DNA of 64,000 nucleotides, from contig NZ_VOBN01000026.1 in assembly GCF_008370045.1 (NCBI RefSeq), forward strand, positions 1 to 64,000, read 5' to 3'. A model generated the notes under the pieces. The model saw only the letters and a program-made list of their open reading frames with translations. It searched no databases and was not told the origin of the DNA. Within the stretch, counting starts at the first letter, position 1; each line of letters starts with the position of its first letter. Source of the DNA: Pseudomonas sp. ANT_J12. Its GTDB lineage: Bacteria > Pseudomonadota > Gammaproteobacteria > Pseudomonadales > Pseudomonadaceae. A program made the position numbers and the translations under genes. Shown here one piece after another: positions 1-8,209 of the stretch.

Positions 1-77
1 CAACTCGCTGCCGAAAACTGCGTAACTCTTTGTTTACCAAGGAGTTTTCCGTTTCGACTGCGCCGGAAGTGGGGCGA

Positions 78-105
78 ATTATAGACTTCCAGAATCTGCC
101 GTCAA
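78..105 (-). promoter_or_regulatory. Strong sigma-70 promoter of stable-RNA type, reading leftward out of the window
   Basis: On the minus strand there is TTGACG, 16 bases, then a perfect TATAAT. A GC-rich discriminator (TCGCCCC) follows directly, as is usual at stringently controlled rRNA and tRNA promoters. The transcript would run left over positions 70 to 1 and leave the window, and no coding frame fits that leader. I infer that an rRNA or tRNA operon lies just outside the left edge. The alternative is a strongly expressed protein operon. Confidence 0.6.
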
Positions 106-237
106 GCACTGATTTGGCTTTTCTATCGACAGGTGCAAAATCACTGCTTATATATAGACGCGCCCGCAATCAATGCGCAGTATATTGCCCAACACCTAGA
201 ACATTACTTTGCTCCCCACCTCGGACGATGCCTCGCA

Positions 238-1125
238 ATGAATGACCAACCCCGCAGCCTTGCCTCGACCCTCTTCTCGGTTGGCCTGCTATTAATAGCC
301 ATGGCATCAATCCAGTCCGGCGCCTCCCTGGCCAAAAGTATGTTCCCCATTGTTGGCGCCCAAGGGACCACCACTCTGCGACTCATCTTTGCCAGCGTGA
401 TCATGTTGCTGATCCTGCGGCCGTGGCGGGCGAAGCTCACCGCAAAATCACTGCGCACCGTCATCATCTACGGGATGGCGCTGGGCGGCATGAACTTCCT
501 CTTCTATATGTCGTTGCGCACCGTCCCGCTCGGCATTGCCGTAGCCCTGGAGTTCACCGGCCCTCTAGCCGTCGCTATCTATGCCTCACGGCGCGCCATC
601 GACTTTCTGTGGATCGCGCTCGCGGCGGTGGGCTTGCTGCTATTGATACCTACGGGAGCAACATCGGCCGGGATTGATCTGGTGGGTGCCGGTTATGCAC
701 TCGGTGCCGGCGTCTGCTGGGCGTTATACATTCTGTTCGGCCAGAAGGCCGGGGCCGACAATGGCGTAACGACCGCCGCCCTGGGCGTCATGATTGCCGC
801 ACTCTTCGTCGCCCCTATCGGTATCGTTCACGCAGGCGCCGCCTTGCTGACTCCATCACTGATCCCCGTGGCCCTCGGCGTTGCGATTTTATCCACCGCC
901 CTGCCCTATACCCTGGAGATGGTTGCGCTGACCCGAATGCCAGCACGCACCTTCGGCACGCTGATGAGCATTGAACCTGCGATCGGCGCGCTCTCAGGCC
1001 TGCTGTTTCTCCATGAGTACCTTTCCTTGTCACAGTGGATGGCCATCCTGTGCATTATCCTGGCTTCCGTCGGCGCCACCATGACCATGGGCAGTACCGC
1101 CAAGCCTGCGGTCGCGGCGGATTGA
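238..1125 (+). CDS. rhtA: EamA/DMT-family inner-membrane exporter, RhtA (threonine/homoserine efflux) type
   Basis: A 295-residue, very hydrophobic protein with about ten predicted membrane segments arranged as two EamA halves. Proteins of this family export small amino acids or metabolites, and RhtA of E. coli exports threonine and homoserine. I recognise RhtA-type stretches such as ALEFTGPLAVA in the first half and SIEPAIGALSGLLFLHE in the second. The frame stays open upstream to 133, but the ATG at 238 gives the normal family length and a sensible N-terminus just before the first helix. The gene stands alone. The substrate is inferred from family only. Confidence 0.75.
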   Translation: MNDQPRSLASTLFSVGLLLIAMASIQSGASLAKSMFPIVGAQGTTTLRLIFASVIMLLILRPWRAKLTAKSLRTVIIYGMALGGMNFLFYMSLRTVPLGIAVALEFTGPLAVAIYASRRAIDFLWIALAAVGLLLLIPTGATSAGIDLVGAGYALGAGVCWALYILFGQKAGADNGVTTAALGVMIAALFVAPIGIVHAGAALLTPSLIPVALGVAILSTALPYTLEMVALTRMPARTFGTLMSIEPAIGALSGLLFLHEYLSLSQWMAILCIILASVGATMTMGSTAKPAVAAD

Positions 1126-1296
1126 TACAGGATTTGACGAAGCTCTGGTATTTGCCGCTCAATTAGGCCATGTTTAGGCCCGCAACCCAGTGTCACGCAT
1201 GGACTTTTTCAGATAGGGATATCGGAGCGCGTCAAGCGAAAGTAAAAGCGAACGCAGCCAGACCCGGGCGTAAAATCCGGGCGCTTAAGGACAGTA

Positions 1297-1578
1297 ATGA
1301 AACGAATTTTGATACTGATCGCCATACTTGCAGTTGCGGGCTGCGCGGCGACCTCGAAAACCCAGGCCAAACACGGCAAGAAAGGGCTGCATATCAACTG
1401 TTCAGGGCTCTCGTCCTCTTGGGACAAGTGCTACACCAGCGCCGCCAATTCGTGTGCGCCAAAAGGTTACAAGGTCATCGCCAAATCCGGGGACGCCGTG
1501 GAAGAGCCCGGTGACTATCCGTTCGGCCTCAACCCCGCCGGTTACACCAGTCGCAGTATGATCGTCATTTGCAAGTAG
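1297..1578 (+). CDS. Small putative outer-membrane lipoprotein
   Basis: A 93-residue protein with a lipoprotein signal peptide. A short basic start (MKR) is followed by a hydrophobic core and the lipobox AVAGC, with cysteine at about residue 16. The mature part holds three or four cysteines and has no domain I recognise, so its function is unknown. The gene is convergent with the TetR gene on the other strand, and the two coding ends overlap by 14 bases. A small GC-rich inverted repeat lies just upstream, near 1262-1283. Confidence 0.7.
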   Translation: MKRILILIAILAVAGCAATSKTQAKHGKKGLHINCSGLSSSWDKCYTSAANSCAPKGYKVIAKSGDAVEEPGDYPFGLNPAGYTSRSMIVICK

Positions 1579-2143
1579 CTTGATGCCGCCCGGCAATCTG
1601 GCGGCCAATCTCGTCTTGACTGGACTGCAGCACGGTTCGCTGTATATCCGCAGTGGCCAACATTCGCGCCACGACCAGTGCACCGATGCATTGCGACAGA
1701 ATCGCCCACGCCAGGCTGTCGCTGTCCAGGATCCGTGCCCAACTCTCCTGAAGCCGACAAATCCAGATCTCTGCCTGCTGGCGTACCGCAAGGTCTGAGC
1801 GGGCAATCTCCGCCCCCAGCGCCGGCAAAGCACACCCGGACTCAGGCTGCTCGACATGGGCCATGCTCAAGTAATGCTTGAGGCAGCGTTCAAGCCTGGC
1901 GTGATCCTGCTCACCATTGCCGCCCAACCGCGCCAGACTTTGGCACAGCTCTCGTTCGACGATCGTTGCGAACAACTCGTCCTTCGACGAAAAGTGACTG
2001 TAGAACGCCCCGCCGCTCAAGCCGATCGCCTTCATCAAACTGTCGACGCCGACCATGGCAAAACCAGACTTCTTGGCTGACACCGCACTGCTTTCCAGCA
2101 GTTTTTCTTTGGTTTCCAGCTTGTGATTGGGCGAGTAGCGCAT
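1565..2143 (-). CDS. TetR/AcrR-family transcriptional repressor
   Basis: A 192-residue regulator. Its N-terminal helix-turn-helix is clear: FAMVGVDSLMKAIGLSGGAFYSHFSSKDEL, split as VDSLMKAIGLSGGAFY and SHFSSKDEL. The C-terminal ligand-binding domain resembles that of AcrR-like repressors of redox or electrophile-detoxification genes. The gene is divergent from the SDR gene starting at 2236. The 92-bp gap between them holds a palindromic operator candidate at 2193-2217, so it probably represses both itself and the SDR/DsbA-like pair. The inducer is unknown. Confidence 0.85.
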   Translation of the reverse strand: MRYSPNHKLETKEKLLESSAVSAKKSGFAMVGVDSLMKAIGLSGGAFYSHFSSKDELFATIVERELCQSLARLGGNGEQDHARLERCLKHYLSMAHVEQPESGCALPALGAEIARSDLAVRQQAEIWICRLQESWARILDSDSLAWAILSQCIGALVVARMLATADIQRTVLQSSQDEIGRQIAGRHQATCK

Positions 2144-2192
2144 TGCCTTGTCCTCGGGATTGATCGCCTTGACGTTTGCCGGATCGTAGCAT

Positions 2193-2217
2193 AACGTTCG
2201 TTCAGTTAACGATCGTT
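2193..2217. promoter_or_regulatory. Candidate TetR operator between the divergent TetR and SDR genes
   Basis: Two AACG-NN-CGTT half-elements (AACGTTCGTT and AACGATCGTT) are separated by five bases, giving an imperfect 25-bp palindrome. It lies 19 bases before the SDR start and 50 bases before the TetR start. Position and symmetry are what is seen. Binding by the neighbouring TetR protein is inferred. Confidence 0.6.
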
Positions 2218-2235
2218 TACCAAAGGGATCTACCC

Positions 2236-2964
2236 ATGAATAACAAGAAGGTCGTACTGGTTGTCGGCGCCGGAGATGCTACCGGCGGCGCCATCGCTAA
2301 ACGTTTTGCCCAGGAAGGCTTCATTGCTTGCGTCACCCGTCGCAGCGCCGACAAACTCCAACCGCTGGTGGATGCCATCAAGGCCAGCGGTGGCGAGGCT
2401 CACGGTTTTGCCTGTGACGCACGCAAGGAAGAGGATGTGATTGCACTGGTCGAGCAGATCGAAACCCAGATCGGCCCGATCGAAGCATTCGTCTTCAATA
2501 TCGGCGCCAACGTGCCGTGCAGCATCCTCGAAGAAACCGCCCGCAAGTATTTCAAGATTTGGGAAATGGCCTGCTTCTCCGGGTTCCTTAACGCTCGGGA
2601 AGTGGCCAAGCGCATGGCGAAACGCCAACAAGGGACGATCCTGTTTACTGGTGCCACCGCTGGCCTGCGTGGTGCGGCAGGGTTTGCCGCATTCGCCGGT
2701 GCCAAGCACGGCATACGCGCCCTCGCCCAAAGTATGGCCCGGGAACTGGGGCCGATGAACATCCATGTCGCCCACGTCGTGGTCGACGGCGCCATCGACA
2801 CCGACTTCATCCGCGACAGTTTCCCGGAAAAGTACGCGACCAAGGATCAGGATGGCATTCTCAACCCCGAGCACATCGCCGAAAACTACTGGTACTTGCA
2901 CAGCCAGCCGAGGGACGCCTGGACGTTCGAACTCGACCTGCGCCCGTGGAACGAACGCTGGTAA
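2236..2964 (+). CDS. SDR-fold protein of the subgroup lacking the catalytic tyrosine
   Basis: A 242-residue short-chain dehydrogenase/reductase-like protein. The nucleotide-binding loop is GAGDATGGAIA at residues 11-21, an incomplete match to the usual TGxxxGIG. Where the family has YxxxK, this protein has FxxxK (F153, K157), and the catalytic serine position is also not serine. I recall a classical-SDR subgroup (SDR_c10) described with exactly this Phe-for-Tyr change, so this is probably a known but poorly characterised type. The frame is open from 2176, but the ATG at 2236 follows an AAAGGGA ribosome site. It is probably co-transcribed with the DsbA-like gene at 3004. Confidence 0.75.
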   Translation: MNNKKVVLVVGAGDATGGAIAKRFAQEGFIACVTRRSADKLQPLVDAIKASGGEAHGFACDARKEEDVIALVEQIETQIGPIEAFVFNIGANVPCSILEETARKYFKIWEMACFSGFLNAREVAKRMAKRQQGTILFTGATAGLRGAAGFAAFAGAKHGIRALAQSMARELGPMNIHVAHVVVDGAIDTDFIRDSFPEKYATKDQDGILNPEHIAENYWYLHSQPRDAWTFELDLRPWNERW

Positions 2965-3003
2965 GTCCTCCCCCACAACAACAATAAGCAGAGTGCATCA
3001 ACC

Positions 3004-3594
3004 ATGAGCAAAACCGTGGAGTTCTATTTCGACCTGGGTAGCCCCGCCACCTACCTGGCCTACACCCAACTGCCGAAGATCTGCGCGCAGACCGACAGCC
3101 GGCTGACCTACATCCCCATCCTGCTGGGCGGCGTTTTCAAAGCCACCGGCAATGCCTCACCCGCGACCATCCCGGCCAAGGGTCGCTATATGTTTGAGGA
3201 TCTGGACCGCTACGCCAAACGCTATGGCGTGCCGCTGAAATTCAACCCGCATTTCCCGATCAATACGCTGATGCTGATGCGCGCCGTCATGGGCATGCAA
3301 CTGCGGCATCCGCAGCGTTTCCAGGCATTTATTGATTGTCTGTTCACTGCGCTGTGGGTCGAAGGTCGGAGCCTCGATGACCCGGCGACCGTCGCGGTCG
3401 TGCTGACGCAGAAGGGTTTTGATCCGAACGAGGTGCTGGCCCTGACCGCCGACGAGGAAGTCAAAGCCGCCCTCAAGGACAATACCGAGAAGGCGGTGCA
3501 ACGCGGCGTGTTCGGTGCGCCGAGCATGTTTATCGATAATCAGCTGTTCTTCGGCCAGGACCGACTGGACTTCGTCGCTGAAGCCCTGAGCTGA
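3004..3594 (+). CDS. DsbA-fold 2-hydroxychromene-2-carboxylate isomerase family protein
   Basis: A 196-residue protein starting KTVEFYFDLGSPATYLAYTQL, the signature of the DsbA-like HCCA isomerase / kappa-class glutathione transferase family. The conserved serine-proline pair sits in that first loop, and the C-terminal GVFGAPSMFI loop contains the family's cis-proline. Characterised members use glutathione in aromatic catabolism or conjugation. The gene lies 39 bases after the SDR gene and probably shares its transcript and TetR control. No ring-cleavage gene is near, so a role in detoxifying a reactive compound is as likely as naphthalene-type catabolism. Confidence 0.75.
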   Translation: MSKTVEFYFDLGSPATYLAYTQLPKICAQTDSRLTYIPILLGGVFKATGNASPATIPAKGRYMFEDLDRYAKRYGVPLKFNPHFPINTLMLMRAVMGMQLRHPQRFQAFIDCLFTALWVEGRSLDDPATVAVVLTQKGFDPNEVLALTADEEVKAALKDNTEKAVQRGVFGAPSMFIDNQLFFGQDRLDFVAEALS

Positions 3595-3605
3595 ATGGCA
3601 TGAGC

Positions 3606-3627
3606 CAGGCGCTCAATGGAGCGCCTG
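3606..3627. terminator. Hairpin between convergent genes
   Basis: CAGGCGCTC and GAGCGCCTG form a perfect 9-bp stem with an AATG loop in the 45-bp gap between the convergent isomerase-like and aminopeptidase genes. No clear T-tract follows, so rho-independent termination is plausible but not certain. Confidence 0.5.
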
Positions 3628-3639
3628 AACTCACTCCGC

Positions 3640-5448
3640 TCAGATGGCCGCAGTCCGCGTGTTCAACCACTCCAGCGCCGCACCGTCGAGCAACGGGCTC
3701 AAGCGTTCGCGCACTTCAGCGTGATAACCGTTGAACCACTGTTTCTCATCCTCAGTCAGCAGCGACGGCTCCAGGCAACGGGTGTCGATCGGGCACAGGG
3801 TCAGGGTTTCGAATTTCAGGAATTCACCGAACTCGCTTGTTCCCGCCTCACGGTTCAACACCAGGTTTTCAATCCGCACGCCCCAGCGCCCTGGACGATA
3901 CGTCCCCGGCTCGATAGAAGTGATCATCCCTGGCTGCATCGCGGTTTGTGGCGCGGCCGCGGCTTGATAGGCAATCACTTGCGGGCCTTCGTGAACGTTG
4001 AGGAAGTAGCCGACGCCATGCCCGGTGCCGTGACCATAATCGACGCTTTCCGCCCAGATCGGCGCACGAGCGATGGCGTCCAGCAACGGCGACAAAATCC
4101 CTTTTGGAAACTGCGCCCGGGACAAGGCGATCACGCCCTTGAGTACCCGCGTGCAATCACGTTTCTGCTCGTCGGTTGGCGTACCGACCGGCACCATCCG
4201 CGTAATGTCGGTGGTGCCGCCCAGGTATTGGCCGCCGGAGTCGATCAGCAACAGACCGTCGCCCTCGATCACCGCGTGTTCTTCTTCAGTGGCATGGTAG
4301 TGCGGCATCGCGCCATTGGCGTTAAACGCGGCGATGGTGTTGAAACTCAGCGACACATAATCCGGGCGCCGCATACGCGCTGCGGTCAGATGCTCGTCGA
4401 TGGTCAGTTCGGTGATGCGTTCACGGCCCCAGGCCGACTCCAGCCAGGCGAAGAATTCGCACAGCGCCGCGCCGTCCTGCTCCATGGCCTGGCGGATGTG
4501 TTTGGCGTCATCCAGGCTTTTTTTGGATTTAGCCAGGGTGGTCGGGTTCAACCCTTCCAGCAGCTTCACGCCGCTGTTCAGGTTTTCCAGCAACCCGGCG
4601 GTGACGCGAGCCGGGTCGACCTGTAGGCTCGCCCCGCTTGGCACGGCGCGCAATGCGTCGGCCACTTCGCTGTAATCGCGCAGGGTCACGCCGTCTTGTT
4701 CCAGGATTGCGCGCAGTTCGGCGCTGACTTTGCTCAAGGCGACGAACAGGGTGGCCTGCTCCTGGCTAATCAAGGCGAAGGAGACAAACACCGGGTTGAA
4801 CGACACATCGCCGCCGCGCAAGTTAAACAGCCACGCGATGTCATCCAGGGTCGCAATGAAATGCCAATCGGCACCGCGCTCTTTTAAAACCTCGCGCAAC
4901 TTGCCGAGTTTCTCGCCACGGTTGACCGTCGCTTGCGGCGGCAAATGTTGATAAATCGGTTCGTTCGGCAGGCTTGGCCGGTCACTCCAGACTTCGCTCA
5001 GCAGGTCGATGTCAGTGCGCAGGCGAGCACCGCGCTCTTCGAGCTTGCCCCCCAGCGTGCGCGCCGAAGCCACGGCCATCACCGCACCATCAACGGCAAC
5101 GACGCCACCTTCAGGGGTTTGTTCGGCCAACCAGTCCAGTGGGCTCGGTTGACCCGGTTGCAGCTTGACCAGTTCGATACCGCTGCCCTTGAGCTCCTTG
5201 CTCGCTTGCTCCCAGTAACGGCTGTCGGCCCAGACGCCGGCGAAATCCGGCGTAACAATCAGGGTGCCCACCGAGCCGTGAAAGCCCGACAGCCATTGCC
5301 GTCCTTGCCAGTAACCCGGCAGGTATTCGGACAAGTGCGGGTCGGCCGACGGCACCAGCAGGGCGTGAATGCCCTCCCGGCTCATCAGCTCACGGGTTTG
5401 CGCCAGGCGCTGGGGTACCAATCCATTGGTCAAAGGCTGCGTACTCAT
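3640..5448 (-). CDS. Xaa-Pro aminopeptidase (aminopeptidase P), M24B family
   Basis: A cytoplasmic metallopeptidase of 602 residues that removes N-terminal residues preceding proline. The long form fits a three-domain aminopeptidase P: two creatinase-like N-terminal domains, then the pita-bread catalytic domain. The metal ligands are visible as the aspartates in LIDSGGQYLGGTTDITR, the histidine in GHGTGHGVGYFLNVHEGP, and glutamates in SIEPGTYRPG and GVRIENLV. The frame opens at 5475. I place the start at the ATG at 5448 because AGGAG lies five bases before it, whereas upstream ATGs lack a usable site. Confidence 0.9.
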   Translation of the reverse strand: MSTQPLTNGLVPQRLAQTRELMSREGIHALLVPSADPHLSEYLPGYWQGRQWLSGFHGSVGTLIVTPDFAGVWADSRYWEQASKELKGSGIELVKLQPGQPSPLDWLAEQTPEGGVVAVDGAVMAVASARTLGGKLEERGARLRTDIDLLSEVWSDRPSLPNEPIYQHLPPQATVNRGEKLGKLREVLKERGADWHFIATLDDIAWLFNLRGGDVSFNPVFVSFALISQEQATLFVALSKVSAELRAILEQDGVTLRDYSEVADALRAVPSGASLQVDPARVTAGLLENLNSGVKLLEGLNPTTLAKSKKSLDDAKHIRQAMEQDGAALCEFFAWLESAWGRERITELTIDEHLTAARMRRPDYVSLSFNTIAAFNANGAMPHYHATEEEHAVIEGDGLLLIDSGGQYLGGTTDITRMVPVGTPTDEQKRDCTRVLKGVIALSRAQFPKGILSPLLDAIARAPIWAESVDYGHGTGHGVGYFLNVHEGPQVIAYQAAAAPQTAMQPGMITSIEPGTYRPGRWGVRIENLVLNREAGTSEFGEFLKFETLTLCPIDTRCLEPSLLTEDEKQWFNGYHAEVRERLSPLLDGAALEWLNTRTAAI

Positions 5449-5513
5449 CATGTCTCCTGCTAACCACTTCATCATTATTGTTGAGTGCCGATCTGAGTCG
5501 GCGCTTTAACGGC

Positions 5514-6671
5514 TTACTGCCAGAACGCCGGCGCGCTGGCACAGGCCGCTTTAATCAGTTGAACCGCTTGGTCGATATCCTGCTCGGTGGTGAACCGCCC
5601 CAGGCTTAAGCGGATGGTGCGACCGGCCGAACGGGCGTCGTGCCCCAAGGCTAGCAGCACATGGGAAGGCGTATTGCTCGCGGAGTTGCAGGCCGAGGTC
5701 GCGGAAAACGCGATCGACTGGCCCAGCGTCGCGGCATTGAACTCGCCTTCGCCGAAGGTCAGGCTCAAGGTGTGAGGAATACGCTGGGCCGCGCTGCCGT
5801 TAAGGCGCACGCCGGGAATACTCAATAGGTGTTCGAGCAAGCGCTCGCGAAGATGAACGATGGTGGCTTTCTCGTCATCGAACAAGCTCGCCGCCAACGC
5901 AAACGCTTCGCCCATGGCCACGATCTGATGCGTGGCCAGGGTGCCGGAACGCAACCCGCCCTCGTGACCGCCGCCGTGGATCTGCGCCTGCAAGCGCTGT
6001 TGCGCCCGCGGGCCGACATACAGCGCGCCGATGCCTTTGGGGCCGTAGATCTTGTGCGCGGAAAACGACATCAGGTCCACCGGCCACTCGGCCAGATCGA
6101 TCACGACTTTACCCGCACCCTGGGCGGCGTCGACGTGAAACAACGCGTCGCGATTACGCACCACCTGACCGATGGCCGGGATGTCGTTGACCGTTCCCAA
6201 TTCGTTATTGACCAGCATCAGCGACACCAGGAAGGTGTCGTCGCGCATGGCTTCGCTGACCGCTTGCGGAGTAATCAGGCCATCGGCGTCCGGCACCAGA
6301 TAGGTCACCGCCACACCGGCGTCCTGCAATTGTTTCGCGGTGTCGAGAATCGCCTTGTGTTCAATCTGGCTGGTGATGATGTGGCCGCCGGACACACCCC
6401 GGGCCTGGGCGACGCCCTTCAACGCCAGGTTATTCGATTCGGTGGCACCGGAAGTCCAGACGATCTGATCGGCCTGGGCACCGACCAGTTCGGCGACTTG
6501 CTGGCGCGCCTGCTCGACCGATTGCCGGGCCTGTTGGCCAAACGCATGGGAGCTGGACGCCGGGTTGCCGAAATTGCCGTTGAAACCCAGACACTCGACC
6601 ATGACCTTGATGACCCGTTCATCCACCGGCGTGGTGGCGGCGTAGTCGAAATACAACGGACGTTTATTCAT
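5514..6671 (-). CDS. Cysteine desulfurase-like class-V aminotransferase (NifS/IscS family)
   Basis: A 385-residue PLP enzyme of the NifS/IscS type, which removes sulfur from cysteine to give alanine and a persulfide. The start YFDYAATTPVD, SGATESNN, the cofactor lysine in FSAHKIYGPKG (K207) and a catalytic-loop cysteine in SATSACNSASN are all present. No iscU or iscA neighbours are seen, so this is a second, stand-alone desulfurase and not the housekeeping IscS. The start is the ATG at 6671; upstream extension to 6728 lacks family similarity. It follows the aminopeptidase on the same strand and might be co-regulated with it. Confidence 0.85.
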   Translation of the reverse strand: MNKRPLYFDYAATTPVDERVIKVMVECLGFNGNFGNPASSSHAFGQQARQSVEQARQQVAELVGAQADQIVWTSGATESNNLALKGVAQARGVSGGHIITSQIEHKAILDTAKQLQDAGVAVTYLVPDADGLITPQAVSEAMRDDTFLVSLMLVNNELGTVNDIPAIGQVVRNRDALFHVDAAQGAGKVVIDLAEWPVDLMSFSAHKIYGPKGIGALYVGPRAQQRLQAQIHGGGHEGGLRSGTLATHQIVAMGEAFALAASLFDDEKATIVHLRERLLEHLLSIPGVRLNGSAAQRIPHTLSLTFGEGEFNAATLGQSIAFSATSACNSASNTPSHVLLALGHDARSAGRTIRLSLGRFTTEQDIDQAVQLIKAACASAPAFWQ

Positions 6672-6834
6672 AAAAAGGCTCGCAGAGCGTGTTCCGGGAT
6701 CAGGTATGCGGGGTAAGGACACCAGCAATACCTGATCGGATGCTGTTAAAGAAATACGACTTCATTTCAAAGTGCGTAGGAACGCTCCTGAAGTCGAGCT
6801 TAACAGGCATCGGGCAACCGGTTGAAGCAATGCG

Positions 6835-7449
6835 TCAGCTAAAGCTTTCGATCAACAACGGATACAGCGAAGCCACCAGCAGCAAGGCCATGCCCCAGTT
6901 GAAGACGCGCAACCAGCGACGATCCTTCAATACATTGCGCAACAACGTGCCGCAACCGGCCCAGACGCCGACGCTCGGCAGGTTGATCAAGGCAAAAACC
7001 GCGGCAATCACGATCACATTGGTGAAATAACCCTGCATCGGCGTGTAGGTGCTGATGGCGCCAATGGCCATGATCCAGGCCTTGGGATTGACCCACTGAA
7101 ACGCCGCGGCGCTGAGGTAACTGATCGGTTTGCTCTCACCCTTATCGCTGTCGGAAACCGGCCCGGAGTGGGCGATTTTCCAGGCCAGGTACAGCAAATA
7201 TGCCGCGCCGACGTAACGCAGCACGGTGTAGAGCAACGGATAGGTCTTAAACACCGCGCCCAGGCCAAAACCCACCGCGACCACCAGGACAAAGAAGCCG
7301 CAGGTGATGCCAAGCATATGGGGGATGGTGCGGTTAAAGCCGAAGTTCACGCCCGATGCCAACAACATGGTGTTGTTTGGGCCTGGGGTGATGGAGGTCA
7401 CGAGGGCAAACAGGGCGAAGCCCAGCAGCAGATCAAACGAGAGCGTCAT
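6835..7449 (-). CDS. LysE/RhtB-family amino-acid exporter
   Basis: A 204-residue integral membrane protein with about six hydrophobic segments. The family signature ITPGPNNTMLLASG is at residues 21-34. LysE/RhtB proteins export lysine, homoserine, leucine or similar small metabolites. The substrate cannot be read from the sequence. The gene is monocistronic as far as can be seen. Confidence 0.85.
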   Translation of the reverse strand: MTLSFDLLLGFALFALVTSITPGPNNTMLLASGVNFGFNRTIPHMLGITCGFFVLVVAVGFGLGAVFKTYPLLYTVLRYVGAAYLLYLAWKIAHSGPVSDSDKGESKPISYLSAAAFQWVNPKAWIMAIGAISTYTPMQGYFTNVIVIAAVFALINLPSVGVWAGCGTLLRNVLKDRRWLRVFNWGMALLLVASLYPLLIESFS

Positions 7450-7550
7450 CGGTGGCAGTCCGTCAGGGTCAGTCAGGTATTGACCCTATCGCACACCTAC
7501 CGGGAAACCCACGGACAGTTGCGTAAAAGTTCGAGCGGTACAGTCGCGGC

Positions 7551-7820
7551 TTAGCTTGGACGACCGTGCAGGTGTATGGCACGTTCGGCGTTCATCTCGC
7601 CCTGGCTATCGAAACCGAATGACTTCTGTGGCTGGCCGAGCAGCGCGGCTTTTTTCGCGTGGTATTCGTCGAAGGACAACCCTTGGCGGTTCAAGGTTTC
7701 CAGCGCCAATTCCTTGGTTTCTTCAGCGGTATAGGGCCGCAATTCCGGTGAAACATGGCTGGCACATCCGGCGAGAACAGAAACGGCGAGGAGCAAGGAA
7801 ACAGTGAGTAGGCGGTTCAT
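7551..7820 (-). CDS. Small putative lipoprotein
   Basis: An 89-residue protein beginning MNRLLTVSLLLAVSVLAGC, a textbook lipoprotein signal with lipobox VLAGC. The mature part is hydrophilic and charged, with no domain I recognise, so its function is unknown. An AGGACGCTCC leader precedes the start. Confidence 0.65.
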   Translation of the reverse strand: MNRLLTVSLLLAVSVLAGCASHVSPELRPYTAEETKELALETLNRQGLSFDEYHAKKAALLGQPQKSFGFDSQGEMNAERAIHLHGRPS

Positions 7821-8209
7821 GGGGAGCGTCCTGACAAAGTTGTGTTTGGCGATGGGTGAAGGCTACGCCCGGCCTGGGTCTGGCAGAAATCAACGCTCTC
7901 GATAGTGGGTATCAGGATCAAACGCCCGCACCTCACATATTCAATAAAGATCTATAAATATCTTTTAATGATCTTTTACGGAATAACAGAGAGCCTTTAT
8001 AACAACGACATCGCTGCACTCACTGTTGCCCACGCAACTGTTTGCCTGTCAACAGTCATTCAACAAACAGCCCTGCCAATCGCACAGCTCGCGTCGATCA
8101 CGGCGCTCAAAGCCCCGGAAAACGGGGCTCCGAAGGATTGGTACAGGTCTTGCTCAAGCCCAGTGACTCTTCACTGCTCCCTGAGCAACTGTTTAAAAAG
8201 GAACTGATC
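7821..8209 (+). promoter_or_regulatory. Upstream control region of the msu operon
   Basis: This 389-bp gap separates the lipoprotein gene from msuE. It holds an AT-rich block at about 7935-7985 with a 6-8-6 inverted repeat (AAAGAT/ATCTTT, 7946-7965) and a direct repeat ATCTTTTA at 7960-7967 and 7971-7978. A perfect 7-bp hairpin (AGCCCCG/CGGGGCT, 8111-8129) follows, then the sigma-54 promoter. The AT-rich repeats lie about 160-190 bp upstream of that promoter, a usual distance for enhancer sites of sigma-54 activators such as SfnR. That assignment is inference. Confidence 0.5.
8138..8154 (+). promoter_or_regulatory. Sigma-54 (RpoN) promoter of msuEDC-sfnR
   Basis: TTGGTACAGGTCTTGCT matches the -24/-12 consensus (TGGCAC-N5-TTGC) at all key positions. 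The invariant GG and GC are separated by exactly ten bases. Transcription would begin about ten bases downstream, some 45 bases before msuE. The fourth gene of the operon encodes a sigma-54 activator, which supports this promoter. Confidence 0.8.

Noticed and set aside
30..245. A 71-codon plus-strand frame at the left edge
   Set aside because: It covers the leader and promoter of a leftward transcript, has no recognisable domain, and overlaps the rhtA start.
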